64,000 nt of DNA from Dryomyza anilis (GCA_951804985.1 OX638130.1:7479259-7543258), one strand, 5' to 3'; counted from the first letter of the stretch, positions 24,101 to 35,361 are shown. Notes: a model not told the origin generated them from the letters alone. Numbers and translations are program-made.

Positions 24101-27100
24101 AAACAGATGATGCTGCTGTTGATGAATCACACGATGAGCCATTATGTGACACGTGAGTTGTGTGTTTAGTTGGTAAATTGAATGTATGACAGATGGGTGG
24201 TGGCTAGCCGTTGGGTGGCGTGTGGTTGGCGGCTAGTTGTTGGCTGTGTTTGTGGCTGCTAATTGTTGTGTGTTTTTATTGTTTGTTTTTATTTTATTAT
24301 GTGTTTCTACGTGTTTTTTTGTTTGTTTGTGATTTATACTTTGTTATTTTTTTTGTGTTTTATTTTTTATGATGAGTTTTTTTTGGTTCTGTTTTGTGTT
24401 TCATGCTTTGTGTTGTGTTGCGCTCTGTTTACTTTTATTTAATTATAATTTGTAAATAAAACTTGTGTTACTTTTTCTGTAGGCCACCAGATCATGATGC
24501 GCCGGTGCAGGGTCCATTGCCGTATGAGCCGGATGATGCGCCCTGGAAAAAGGCACCAGAGTCGGGCATACGTAAATTGTAAGTGTTTTGAATTTCAAAT
24601 AACAATATAAAATATTTTTTTTTCAAATTATTTTTGATTTTTAAAATTATTCAAAAGACTTTTTCATTTCTATTAAAAATTTTATTTTTTTAAAATTTAA
24701 TTTCTCAATAAAAATATAAATATTTTAAAGAATTTCGGATCAATATTAATTTAAATCAAAAAATACTTTTTTTTATTATTTTTTTTAAATCGATTTTATT
24801 TTATAAAATATATTTTTTTATTATTAAAAATGTATTTTCACTTAAATTTTTTTATCAAATTTAATTTTTTAAAATTAACAATCATTTTTCAGTTAAAAAT
24901 TATTTTTATTTTATCAAAATTAATTTTTTAAAATTAAAAATCATTTTTTTACATAAAACTTAAGCGACTTGAAATGTAGAAAGATCGCTGAAGGGGCTTG
25001 GCTGCCTCTGAAACAGCTGTACGATCTGCCACTCAATGCATTTTGCCAATTGTTTGTTGTTTTATTTGTTACCGATTGGACCTTGAGCACGTTAAGACAA
25101 TATTTTAAAATAATCAAAAGAGGTCGTAAAACAAAAACAAATATTTTTTTTTTATTAAAAATCTTTTTTTTTAATTAAAAATCTTTTTTTTTAATTAAAA
25201 ATATTTTTTTTTTATTAAAAATGTTTTTTTTTTATTAAAAATCTTTCGTTTTTTTTTTATTAAAAAACTTTTTTTTTTATTATTATTATTATTTTTGTTG
25301 TAAAAAATCATTTTTTAATATATTTTCTTTAAACAAATCTTTTTTTATTGTTAAAAATAGTTTTTTCTAATTTTAACTTAAAAATTAACTTTTTTAATTA
25401 AAATTAATTGTTTTTTTTGTTGTAAGAAATCATTAGTTTTTTTTTATAATTTTTTTTAATCAAAAATATATATGTATATTCTTAATAAGAATCATTATTT
25501 TTAGTTAAAATTATTTTTTTTTATAATTTTTTTTTTATTAAAAATCAATTTTTTTTTATTAAAAATCAATTTTTTTTTTATTAAAAACCAATTTTTTTTT
25601 TATTAAAAATCAATTTTTTTTTATTAAAAATCCACTTTTTATTCAAAATATTCTGTTTTTCTACAAACTTTTTTTTATTGAAATCCCAATAGCATATAGC
25701 GGCATTACATAGTCGATTACTGCCCACATAATTAAATTGAATCGTAATGCTTAATACTGATTACTTTTGCATAGATATGACCTAGTACCAAAATGCATTC
25801 AATGTAGATTACAAAGTATTGCTGTACAGAGACATCATCAATTACATACTACATTACATAGTTCATTCAACAGAAACCGAGATTTTCTGTTGTATATATC
25901 TATTTCTATTTAATGTAATAGAGTGATACCATACATCATTACCTTTCCAATTGGAAATGTAAGTAATCTCTAAATTCTACATTACATTTTGATAAAAATT
26001 CTCATAATGTAATGTGACATTATGAGAAACTAAAATATATACAATTCAGGCTAGATCTATCCGAATCAACTCCCATTACTAATTGTTTTCTGTTGTAATA
26101 TTAAATCGGACCACTCCTGTACAACATGCTTACAATGTAATCGAAAGTTTCAGAGTTATAAACGTAACATAACAATGCAATGAGTATTAGATTGTATGAA
26201 TACAATTTCTACATTTAATTTTGAATCTAAAAGTAGATGCTATAGCTTAATTTAACGCCCAGCACAATCTCTGTGCAAGTTGGAATATATGGGGTACCGA
26301 CTTTAATGAAGAAATCATCGATTACGTTATGTGGAAATTTCCAACTGGGTCATAATCAAACATTTGTTAGGGGTGCTGACTTATTGCATTACTTCTCACT
26401 TGATCGACTCACTTTATACATTAATTTGTATGTAGTTTTAAGGAAGGTTGGTTACATTTGTACATTATTTTGTAGGCAGTAGTAATAAGGGGTACGCTAT
26501 TACATTACTTTGTACACAGTAGTAATGAGTATTTCCATATGTGCATTACTTAATGCACTTTAGTATTGAGAAGATGTTCTATTTGTACATTACTTTGTAT
26601 GCAGTCCATTTATGCAGTACTTTCAATGCGTTAGTAATAGGATAACTTTCATATGTTCATTACTTTGTACGTATTAGTAATGAGCATTCAATTCTTTTTT
26701 ACTTATTACGCAGCACTAAGAGTGGTAATTCTATTTTCACATTATTTTGTACGCTGTAGTAATGAGTTATCAGGAAATTTCCAACTGGGTCATAATCAAA
26801 CATTTGTTAGAGGTGCTTACTTGTTGCATTACTTCTCACTTAATCGACTCACTTTATACATTAATTTGTAGGCAGTAGTAATAAGGGGTACGCTATTACA
26901 TTACTTTGTACACAGTAATAATAATAATAGTAGTTTGGCGCTACAGTCCTGTGTAGAACTTCGGCCGAGCTCTCTCACCATTTTGAGCTGTGCGTGTTAT
27001 ATTTGTACTCAAAGTGGTGGGACCTACAGTTTATTGCCGAATCCGAACGGCGGGTGAGAGCTTTTTCATAGGCAATGGTTTTACTCTCGTAGGTTTGCCA

Positions 27101-28273
27101 TTTACTGACGAGAGGTAGCGCGGTATAGAAAAATGTTTCTATGAAAAGATGTTGTTATCCCCAGTCCAGGCTTGAACCGGGGACCTTTCGGCTCGCAGTC
27201 CAACGCACTAACCACTGAGCTACCGCGGTACACAGTAGTAATGAGATGTATTTCCATATGTGTATTACTTAATGCACTTTAGTATTGAGAAGATGTTATA
27301 TTTGTACATTACTTTGTATGCAGTCCATTTATGCAGTGCATTCAATGCGTTAGTATATAGGAGAACTTCCGTATGTACATTACTTTGTACGTAGTAGTAA
27401 TGAGCATTCAATTCTTTTTTACTTGTTACGCAGAACTAAGAGTGGTGGTTCTATTTTCACATTACTTTGTACGCAGTAGTAATGAGTGCTGATTTCATAT
27501 GCGCATTGCTTTATACGCTGTGCTATACATTGTACACTCCTTTGTATACAGTATTAATGAGGATTGTTTCCATTTGTACATTACTTTGTACGCAGTAGTA
27601 ATAAGCTGTGGTGTATTACAATGAGTTCCACATTACTTGGTGTGCAGTAGTAATGTGTGCTTTGTAACGTTTCGATAAAGTTAAGATAATGTTTGGATTT
27701 CAGAGTACCTATTCTATTTCCACATTACTTAGTAATCAGTGAGTAATGGCTAGTTCCATTCAGTCATAAATACTCATTTGATGTTTGTACACAATGTATT
27801 GTAGGAAATATTGTTTACCTTTCAAGCATATTTTTTCTATTGGGATTCTTAATTAAGGGGTTATGTTTTCTCTTCAAAATTATTATTTTTCTATAAAATA
27901 TAATATTATTAAATTTATTTATCTACTCACTGTATTGTAATTTTACATTCAACGTATGCATTAAAATATAGTTCTTATGTAGTTTAGCTTAATTGGAAAT
28001 GAAAATTGTAAATCTATATATATTAAAATCATATTTAGTTTCATTCAAAATGTTTAATTTCCACAAAATATTACATATTTTAGAATTCTTTATATAACAC
28101 AAAAAATAAAAATGAACTAAAAAATCAAATATACTTTAAAAATTCACAATTTTTACAGCTTCCGCAAACTTTTTTCCGATCCCTCTGATGGCAACAACAC
28201 CTTCCCGAAGCGCTCCTTGGCTACACTCTCAAAAATGGCACTCTCAGCGACACCCAACAATGTCGATATGTAA
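18119..28273 (+). CDS. Rilpl: RILP-like protein (Rab effector), complete
   Basis: Five exons: 18119-18424, 19033-19341, 23758-24152, 24483-24578, 28159-28273; all GT-AG, phases agree, 406 residues. RH1 region (about residues 8-95) contains VDVYDLASDIGKEYEKIID and LMPKIINTLELLEAL. Coiled coil spans exons 2-3 (VIEEQWRSESNELVALVSSL, LKQRERELQNKY). RH2 region near residues 280-320 has DPNRARYTTLELKELISERD followed by NLQEELLALK. The C-terminus carries the family ESGIRKxF motif (APESGIRKFFRKLFSD). This matches animal RILPL1/2 in order and length class. Known: RILP-like proteins bind activated or phosphorylated Rab GTPases through RH2 and link them to motor or ciliary transport. The exon 3 acceptor at 23,757 follows a strong pyrimidine tract and keeps phase 0. 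The start at 18119 is preferred over the non-ATG extension upstream. Introns 2 and 4 (4.4 and 3.6 kb) are transposon-filled. Confidence 0.9.
19500..19560. mobile_element. Terminal fragment of the 'ATAGACAATT' inverted-repeat family
   Basis: TTTAAATTGTCTATGATTA followed by TGTGCCATTA matches the ends of the 2.8-kb element. Only one end is clear. Confidence 0.5.
19591..19957. mobile_element. Fold-back MITE of the Tc1/mariner element, copy 4 (compound ends)
   Basis: It starts TA-AAGGGTTTTTCAATAAGAG, the 3'-end type terminus, then runs directly into CAACAGGGACGCTACAAAAG, the 5'-end type terminus, and repeats the order inverted at the right. The palindromic arms carry the transposase start codons. 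It lies in Rilpl intron 2. Confidence 0.85.
19965..20147 (+). repeat. Dispersed 'TTCCGGACGGGAC' repeat, left part
   Basis: Collinear with 58,350-58,540: ATTTACAC..., TTTATAGTTTTTTCATA, AATTCCGAACGGGACAAA and ACATAGCTGAGACAATTTAC occur in the same order. The match breaks at about 20,147 and resumes at about 21,660, so roughly 1.5 kb of other sequence sits between the two parts. Confidence 0.65.
20683..20817 (+). other. Exon-like segment in Rilpl intron 2
   Basis: An open segment with balanced codon use encodes MNAQLHQQTLNQPIQARF and FGTVTVDLSTAHSIGKEF, then TEAL before a GTAAAA donor-like site. Candidate acceptor AGs lie just upstream at 20,670-20,688. It is not needed for Rilpl (exon 2 joins exon 3 in phase without it). 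It could be an optional exon or a captured gene fragment; function unknown. Confidence 0.2.
21000..21345. repeat. Divergent ~150-bp tandem repeat, three units
   Basis: GTACGCAGAAAATGCCGATC, GTAGGTAGAAAATTCTGCTC and GTCGGTAGAAAATGCTGCAC recur at about 21,030, 21,180 and 21,308, each followed by a CAACTTTGTATACAAGAAG-like or GCCAACTTCGT block. Located in Rilpl intron 2. Confidence 0.6.
21742..22625. mobile_element. TIR element with ACTA target duplication
   Basis: Ends of about 45 bp are inverted repeats: left CATTCCACGTCAGACATATC then GGCACGATGTCTTCCGATT; right AATCGAAAGACATCGTGCC then ACTGACGTGGAATGGACAT. ACTA flanks both sides (21738-21741 and 22626-22629). An inner inverted pair (TTTCTGAACTATCAAGTTTT near 22,145 and AAAACTTGATAGTTCAGAAA near 22,317) extends the palindrome. 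No transposase is present. A SINE is inserted in its right end. Confidence 0.8.
22433..22609 (-). mobile_element. tRNA-derived SINE (family B)
   Basis: Read on the minus strand: a tRNA-like head with A-box-like CAGTTCAGAGGTAACGCG and B-box GGTTCGAATCCC, then a body and an A-rich tail at the plus-strand T-run near 22,433. It is flanked by a 16-bp duplication with two mismatches: GACGTGGAATGGACAT (22417-22432) and GACGTAGATTGGACAT (22610-22625). Its 3' body shares a 19-base block with the 54.9-kb LINE tail. Confidence 0.8.
24600..25680. repeat. T-rich ATTAAAAAT(C)TTTTTTTT array in Rilpl intron 4
   Basis: A degenerate array of about 17-20 bp units of the type TTTTTTTTATTAAAAATC, densest at 25,140-25,660. 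A short non-repetitive island at about 24,960-25,130 shows no exon signal. Confidence 0.75.
26334..27490. repeat. Tandem duplication (~440-bp unit); second copy carries a SINE
   Basis: GAAATTTCCAACTGGGTCAT begins both copies (about 26,334 and 26,774). The following about 400 bp match almost base for base, except that the second copy is interrupted by the SINE at 26,918-27,227. The first copy keeps the uninterrupted site at 26512-26529. Confidence 0.85.
26918..27227 (-). mobile_element. tRNA-derived SINE (family A), full length
   Basis: Minus strand: GCGGTAGCTCAGTGGTTAG (A box), CCGGTTCAAGCC (B box), a body of about 230 bp, and a tail of TATTATTATTATTA. Target duplication GTACACAGTA lies at 26908-26917 and 27228-27237, confirmed by the intact paralogous site at 26512-26521. 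The tRNA-like head would tempt a tRNA call, but the body and tail mark a SINE. Confidence 0.9.
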
Positions 28274-29424
28274 ATCTTAAAAAATATAAAAAAAACAGCA
28301 CTGGAAAATGTTAACGAAGAGACAAACACTATGAAGCGGATCAATTATTGCATATACAATTTCAAAATATGCAAAACTTTTCAGTTGGCCTACGAAAGTA
28401 GTTGATGTTTAACAACTTGTAAGTCTTAAAAACTTTACAAAATAAGCCAAAAATAGATAAAAAAAATAACTATTAACTTTATCTATGCAACTACAACACA
28501 AGAAACTATTTTATTTTAGTTTAAGTCAAAAGTCAAGCAACTGTTATGCTTTATTAATTTATTTAAAAAACACAACACAACTAACTTCAAACTAATTTTA
28601 ATTTAAGCAAAGCTTTTTTTTATTTTTTATATATATATTTTCGAATAAGTTTTTTATGCTGGCTATAATTTATTATTTTTATAATATTATAAAATAAGCT
28701 ATTAATATAAAAAAATGGTAAAATTATTTAAATTTCAACAATAATTCCTGCTTTTCTATTCTAAGGCATTGAAGCAGAAGCTTTAATTTGACAAAATAAA
28801 ATGTCTTTTTCGTTTATAGAATCTTTAAAGTATTAACTATGTAAGGAATAGTGTGTTTAAAAATTATTTCTTTGAAGTATTGTCTCCTTAAAACATTTGT
28901 TAGAATTGACTTTCTAAAATAATCTCTTAATCCCCTAAAAAATAATGTTTTGAATTTGTTTTATTAGCCTTAGCTATTTAGCATTGTTATAAAACGTCGT
29001 AGAGAATTGCATGAGTGAGTTTTAGATATTTACAAATAACGTTGCATGGTTTAGCCAGCATTGAATTATAAATTAGTTTGCAAATAATTAATGCATATAT
29101 TAAATATCATGTTAAATTGGTTGGTGCTTTCTTGATTTTTAGTTTTATAGACTTCACGCATTTATACGACATTTTAAAGCGCAATAACTAAATAAGGTTT
29201 TTATTTAAATCACTTTAAAAATTCAGTTTTGGCAGAAACAAATTATAATTCATTGGATTAAGACCTAAATCAACAATTTCAAAATTGAATTGAAATGACG
29301 TCCCTTAAACGCAATAAACTATAAATGTTTAATGTGTTTGAGAGACATAATTTCAATACAATTGTCAAATTGTCGATTTAGGTACGAAAACGCTTACTTT
29401 GAGGTCCCGGCGGGTCCATTTTCC
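28274..29424. other. Rilpl 3'UTR and AT-rich flank
   Basis: After the Rilpl stop at 28273 the sequence is AT-rich, with several AATAAA-like hexamers (for example near 28,794). No further gene is recognised. Confidence 0.5.
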
Positions 29425-30580
29425 ATACACACAAAGAAAGAGATAGGTAAATCTAACCGAAAACGACGGTTAAAATTGCAGTGACCGAAAAACGTGGTAA
29501 ATCGAACCGACTAAAAATTGTTAAAATAATAGTTCGTGAAAATAGTTCGTTTACCATGAAAAATTGTTCATCTACCAAGAATAATAGTTCGAGTACCATG
29601 AATAATAGTTCATTTACCTTGAAAAATTGTTCGTGTACCATGAAAATAGTTCCCATGGAAAATAGTTCATTTACCATAAAAATAGTTTATTTACCAAAAA
29701 AAATTGTATTTCACGATAGTATAAAGTACTTAATAAATATATTTATAATATTTAAACGTATTTCTGCGCATCAATTAAGATTTTCTTCCCAGCGTCATCT
29801 ACTTTTTCCAACCGCAGAACATATTCACCAGTTCGATGGGCATTCAAGATTTATTGAAAATCCTAAAAATTTACAATTATTTATGATTTATTTTGCATAT
29901 ATACACTAACAAAGTCATTAAACGAAGAACTGGATGCCTGTGAACATGAAGGAGATTCGATGTCAGTGATGTTCCGCTAACGAAGCCAGAATTGACAGAA
30001 TTATCTGGATCATCCGTCTGCAGAACACACAATATATTGAACAATTCACTATTTCAAAAACTCATTTTAAATTGTTTAATTTATAAGTTAATTGAAAATC
30101 ACTTAAATCAACCGGTGCGTAAGCACTCGTCCACGAATAGTTTGTCACTGAATATTAACGAACGAGTTGTTTCATTTTGTTCAAATCATCAATATTCTCG
30201 ATATTCTCATCGTAAAGAGAGATGAGAGGAAATAATTGCGTCGCAACCATCTTTTCGGTTAGATAACCAACCAAAATAGTAAAGTTACATTTTTATTTGG
30301 TTAGTTTTACCATTTTAGTGGTTGAGAATAGTAACTTTACCATTTCCGTGGTTAGTCCATACCATTTTTATGGTTAAATTTATATGCTATACAACAATTC
30401 TTACGATTAGTTTAACTATTTTTATGGTTAAAAATGTCTCAATTTATTTTAACAATTTTTTGTCGATTAGATTAACCACCTGAATTGTACTTGTTGTTTG
30501 TGTTTTCAATACAAAATAGAAAAATGGTTTATTAACAACTTTTTTCGGTTTGATTAACCTATCTTATTTTTCTGTGTGTA
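29425..30580. mobile_element. TIR/fold-back element with inverted minisatellite arms
   Basis: Left end TACACACAAAGAAAGAGATAGG with AATCTAACCGAAAA; right end TTTTCGGTTTGATT with AACCTATCTTATTTTTCTGTGTGTA, inverted repeats of about 40 bp. The left half has about ten AATAGTTCATTTACCATGAA-like units and the right half has inverted GGTTAGTTTTACCATTTT-like units. A 142-codon open frame over the repeats (NSSFTMKNCSS...) is a by-product. Confidence 0.6.
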
Positions 30581-31411
30581 TTCGGATTTCGCTGAAAATT
30601 CTTCACATCGATTTTCTCATCCAATAGAGCATTTCTAGGGGGGTGACCTCCTCTCGATTCGAAATCATGATTTTCCATTGTCAGTCTAATGTACATATGC
30701 TGAACCGAACAATAAACATTTGAATACATTTTTATTAAACTTCTTTTTACAATATTTTTTTATATCAACTTCTCCACTTTTTGGTGCCAAAACAATTTAT
30801 AATTTGTATTAAAATGATATTGCTTAATTTACCAAAATATCGTCGTTGCAGAAGTAAAACTCACCAAATCAAATTATTTTCAATGTTGAAATATATTGTT
30901 TTCATTAACCCCTTTAAACGACAAGACAGTCTACATTCGGTCTTCACTCAAATCCAATAATTCTTTAAATTCAAGTTTTTTTCGCGCTCAATGCGCCAAA
31001 ACCTTTGTTCGTATTGATTGTATACATCAAATGGTGAGTCAAGTGAAATTCTTATTGAAAACAGACGCGAGATGTATTTGTGACTTTTAGTCAAAATTAA
31101 AATATTTTTTAAAAGTACTTTCCGGTAGCTAAATCGGATTCGGATTTTTTTTGGGAAATGGTTGTAATATATATTTTGATAATTTATTATAAGTTTCATG
31201 TGCGAAATAACAATTAGTGACAAATATAGTGTTTAGTGGAGACGTTCTGTAGACGTTCTTGCACTTGGCGGCTAAACAAAACAACAAAAAAACGACAAAT
31301 GAACTTCGGATTCGTGTTTCTCGTACCAAAATTACTCTAAAACCAAAATTCTCATAATAAAAAACGTAATATTTCTATCTTGCCGATTAAAGGGTTAATT
31401 TATGCCAATGC
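30581..31411. other. AT-rich non-coding stretch
   Basis: No gene or clear element recognised. Confidence 0.4.
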
Positions 31412-31548
31412 CCTAGTAGAAATTATACGAGTGTCATGATCGGAAACGAATCATTGAAGTTTTTCCTCATCATACCCCCGACCAATTACAAGAACAACAT
31501 GATTAGCTGATGATCATGTCTACCCTAATTGGGTAAATTTCTACTAGG
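31412..31548. mobile_element. Small hairpin element (137 bp)
   Basis: CCTAGTAGAAATT at the left is the inverse of AATTTCTACTAGG at the right, with further pairing of CATGATCGG and GATCATG. Non-coding. Confidence 0.5.
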
Positions 31549-31733
31549 ATGTTGGCCTCAGCTATTAGAAATCGTCGGATTTAAAAGGATTTTTGTAAGC
31601 CTCTTGCTTTAAATGTTTGTAACTTACCCAGTAGTAAAATTGCTCAGGCTTTGCCAGCAGAAGCTCTTCTATAACAACTTCATAGCATGCGCAATATACA
31701 TTCTGCCATCACTGAAGCTAGTTTACTTCCAAC

Positions 31734-32525
31734 TAGAGTTGGGCGCGTGCCGTGCTTTTTTCGTGTCACGCCCGAAAATCTGAGTTCGTGCGTGCAAATC
31801 TCCGTACGTGCTAGTTGCTGTCGTGCCCGTGTGTGTCCGTTCCTCCAAAATCAGGCACGCGCCCATTAAAGTTTATATCCCAATTTAAAAAAACCCTTCC
31901 AGCTTCAGAAAATAAAAATTTTGTGATATTTTAGCCTTTTCTTAAAAATCTGTTGTTTTAGTTTTACTTATGGATTTAAGAGAATAAAACAGTATCAAAC
32001 TTAATTTTTGAATTATTTATTACAGCGACTAAAACCTATTGGAATATCGGCTCCGGTTCGGCTTCGAAGATTTTTAAATTGTGGTTTCGATTCCGCTGTC
32101 AACCAACACATAAAATGGATTTCGATTTCGGTTCCATACATTTTTTTATAAAGGTTCCGATTCCGGTTCTTTGCGTTCCCTGACAGGGACTATAATATCT
32201 GTTCCGGTTCTGATTCCGATATTTTTAAAATGACGGTACCGATTCCAACCAGAAATAAATATATATGATTCAATTCCAGTTCCTGTTCAACACATTTTTA
32301 ATAACGATTCTGGTTCCAAAAATCTAAACGGTTCCGGTATTATTTTTCAAGTTTTGCTTGCTTTTTCATGTTTTTCCGTGTTTTGTGTTGTTTTTCCGTG
32401 TTTCTTCGTGTCTTTTAAAACCCCGTGCTTTATCATGCTTCTCGTGCGTGCCTGTAATTTTACTCGTCGGGCTCGTGCACGGGCTCGTGCTCGTACCATC
32501 AAAAACAGGCACGCGCCCATCTCTA
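31734..32525. mobile_element. hAT-type element with 8-bp target duplication
   Basis: Ends TAGAGTTGGGCGCGTGCC and GGCACGCGCCCATCTCTA are inverted repeats (one mismatch). CTTCCAAC flanks both sides (31726-31733, 32526-32533), the 8-bp duplication expected of hAT. Subterminal regions are GC-rich (CGTGCCCGTGTGTG, CGGGCTCGTGCACGGGCTCG). The centre is a degenerate TTCCGATTCCGGTTCC array (about 32,045-32,330). No transposase. Confidence 0.8.
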
Positions 32526-32540
32526 CTTCCAACACGCCTT

Positions 32541-32792
32541 CTAGAGAATAAGCGTCAATCGATTTCGTGACTATTTCTAATATTTTTCAAATACAAAAGG
32601 GAAGCGCAGCCATCACACATTCTATGGAATGCTAACAGCAATGAGTCAAACTATTTTCGAAGACGTGCTGTGAGCCGTTCTTTGAGAAACGAACACAGAA
32701 GTTCTGCAAAAATGTTTATTTCATATAAAAAAAGAGAAACGAATTCATTTTATATTTGAAATAGTCACGAAATCGATTGACGCTTATTCTAG
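32541..32792. mobile_element. Inverted-repeat element next to, and probably split by, the hAT element
   Basis: Left arm CTAGAGAATAAGCGTCAATC then GATTTCGTGACTATTTC; right arm GAAATAGTCACGAAATC then GATTGACGCTTATTCTAG. Sequence beyond the right arm (TCAGTGGTGAT) is mirrored left of the hAT insertion (ATCACTGA at about 31,709), suggesting the hAT element landed in the left arm. Confidence 0.6.
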
Positions 32793-32830
32793 CTGCTCGA
32801 GAATCAGTGGTGATTTTTACTTTAACAATA

Positions 32831-32990
32831 GCTGTGTTTTTTTCATAATTTAAATTTGAGCTGGAACAAATTTTGTACGCAAAACAAAAACAAATTTGAG
32901 CTGGATAGATTTATCTGTCTCAAATTGTTTTTGTTTTGCGAACAAAATTTGTTCCGGCTCAAATTTAAATTATGAAAAAAAAAACACAGC
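32831..32990. mobile_element. 160-bp near-perfect palindrome with TA ends
   Basis: Arms of about 65 bp pair (GCTGTGTTTTTTTCATAATT... with AATTATGAAAAAA...CACAGC), with a loop of about 30 bp containing TTTGAGCTGGATAGATTTAT. TA at both edges (32829-32830, 32991-32992) suggests a Tc1/mariner-type MITE. Confidence 0.75.
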
Positions 32991-33514
32991 TAATGACGAT
33001 GCAATTTAAAATGTTATAGGTTTATTTTAAAGGCATAACATTTAACATTTTAAATCATGAATCTTTCGTTAGTTAATTGTCAAATACTTTTAAAATTGTT
33101 TAAAGAAAATAACAAAAAAAGTTAAACTATAGACCTTTTGTTAACAATTCGTTTAATACGCTTTAAAGTGTCCTCTAAATGCGGAATTTCATTGCTTTAA
33201 TATTTACTAGTTTCAGAGTTTTGTTAGATTATTGGGAATCGTATAGAATATTGGGTATCGTATAGTATATTGAAAAATATATAGAATATTGTGTCTTTTT
33301 TGTACAATATGAAGTCAATGAAAATAACTATTTTAAAGTAAAATACTCTTAAAAACCTAATATTTTTTGTAAACTCTATGCTGCACACCACATAGTTTAG
33401 CCAACAATTTAGATAATATTTATTGCACCGTACAAAACCTTTTTTTGCGCACATGAAAAAATCTAATATATACTGGCACGCCGTTTGTAACACCCAGAAA
33501 GAACCATCTTCGGT

Positions 33515-34150
33515 ATGGAAAAGTATATATATATATATTCTTGATCAGCATGACGTGCTGAGTCGATTTAGCGATGAGTCGATTTAGCGTCTGTCTGTTG
33601 AAATCACGCTTACAGAAAAATTAGAAGAGCTAGATCTATAAAACTTCTAATTTAGATTACTTATATATCTTCGTTGTCTTAACAAGAAAATTGACATGAT
33701 CGGTTCATCGTAACCTGCTAACCGATTACTTATGTTCAAATACTTTAAAAAATGTACATCAGGAATTTTACTTTATACGAGTTTAGGTAAAGTATATATT
33801 GACTTTATGTTCAAATATATGAAAATAATGTTTTCTCGGGAACCGACTTGTGGTTCCGAAAAAAAAATCGAAATTCGGTACACCTACCCATTTGTACATA
33901 TGGGTATCAAATGAAAGAAAATTCTTTAGCGATTTCAAGTTTGTATTTATTTTCATGATTTGTAAACACTGGTCACCTATGCACTACTTTAAGTGATCAC
34001 CGCACACAGTATCACATATGTGTAGGGTTTTTAAAGTCGGCTTAGACCGACTATAACTTTCGTAATTCCTACTAACTTCAGCACACCAACTATCACAATA
34101 TCTTTACTTCAAAATTTCCCATGTGACTTAACCTTCCCTACTGGTTTTTT
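33515..34150. repeat. Dispersed repeat family 'CTTGATCAGCATGACG'
   Basis: TATATATTCTTGATCAGCAT, AAATTCGGTACACCTACCC, GTCGGCTTAGACCGACTA and ACACCAACTATCACAAT occur in the same order at about 47,995-48,450. Shorter pieces lie at 6.25, 38.5 and 42.6 kb. Non-coding here. Confidence 0.7.
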
Positions 34151-35361
34151 GTAGTTTTCAACTCTTTTATACTCTTTTATTTCAAAAAAAGTTAAAATGA
34201 CACATTAAAAACTAACTTTGAGGGTTACTTACTATGTTTTAAAATTTTAATATATTCTGATATTCGATCTATGCGGTATTCAAACTGACCACAAGTAAAT
34301 TTAACGAGTCATTTTGGCCCTTTTTTCAAAACAAGTAAAAAAAAGAGTTGAAACTCACAAAAAAATAATGGTTATAAAGGTTTTAAATATAGTAAATGTT
34401 GTCACTAAAAAAAATATCGTGATAAGTATAAATTAAGTTTTTTGTCTTTTATAACAAAAATAACCCAATTTATGTAGCATATTGTTCAACTTAAAATGCA
34501 ATAAATATTTGAGCTTGCTCTAGAAAAACTGGAAAACACGTTTATTATTTTATACTTCGGTGTACTTAATATATAAAAGCTTTTCTTAAGTGTGCAAAAA
34601 AAATTAATTTTGTCGTACGGTGTTATTTAACTTAACATTAAAAATATAAAATGTAGCAAATGTTCTTATTAGTCTCTTGCAAATAAACATATTCAAATGT
34701 TATTTAATAGTAGCCTAAACCAATAAATAGTACCATAAACCATTAAATACAATTTAAAAGAAAAAGCTATTTATACCTTATTTTATGTTTAATTCTTAAG
34801 CTTGTATTTATTTATTTTGCGCACCCTCTGCAAGTTTTGTATTATTTTAAAAATAATTTATTTTAAATATAGCTTTTTTTTAAATATTGATTTAAATAAA
34901 TATACATTTAAATCTAATCTGTGCATTCAAAAAAATCATTTAAAACACAACACATCACACAATGTATACCACAAAGTCGAAGTCCATTTTCTCAAAAAAA
35001 AAAAACAAAACTAAGGAAAAAAAACGAGAACTAAAAAAAACTACGAATAACAAACAACATATCAGTTTTCCATTTTAGCAAATTTATTTGCTAAATCTCA
35101 ACACAACAAAAACACAAAACGAATTTCACTTTTGCCAAAAATACAAATACTACTATTGCGTGCTTTTAATTAATAATACTACTTAGTAAACACGATTTTA
35201 TCTATGGGTAGTACATACAACATTTTTATATAATTTGAAGTTGCTGATTCCGAACACAAAATGTATAAAAACAAAAATTCTAATTGAATTAAAAAAAATA
35301 TGAAATAAAATATATTTTTTAATATAAAACGTTTTTCATGTGAACTTTTATGATCCAATAA
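34151..35361. other. AT-rich non-coding stretch
   Basis: No gene or clear repeat recognised. Confidence 0.4.

Larger units (their letters stand above)
25683..27846. mobile_element. Palindrome-rich TIR element in Rilpl intron 4
   Basis: Terminal inverted repeats ATCCCAATAG (25683) and CTATTGGGAT (27837). The interior is built of repeated, self-complementary units such as CATTACTTTGTAC followed by GCAGTAGTAATGAG, spaced irregularly at about 60-90 bp. No transposase. It contains an internal tandem duplication and a SINE insertion. Confidence 0.6.

Noticed and set aside
27150..27228. tRNA gene on the minus strand
   Set aside because: The A and B boxes belong to a SINE head; a body, a TTA-rich tail and a target duplication are present, and a second copy lies at 40.5 kb.
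29481..29909. 142-codon open frame rich in NSSFT/NCSST
   Set aside because: Translation of a degenerate minisatellite inside a fold-back element; no start context or homologue.
32347..32570. Arg/Ala-rich small proteins near 32.4 kb
   Set aside because: Produced by the GC-rich subterminal repeat of the hAT element.
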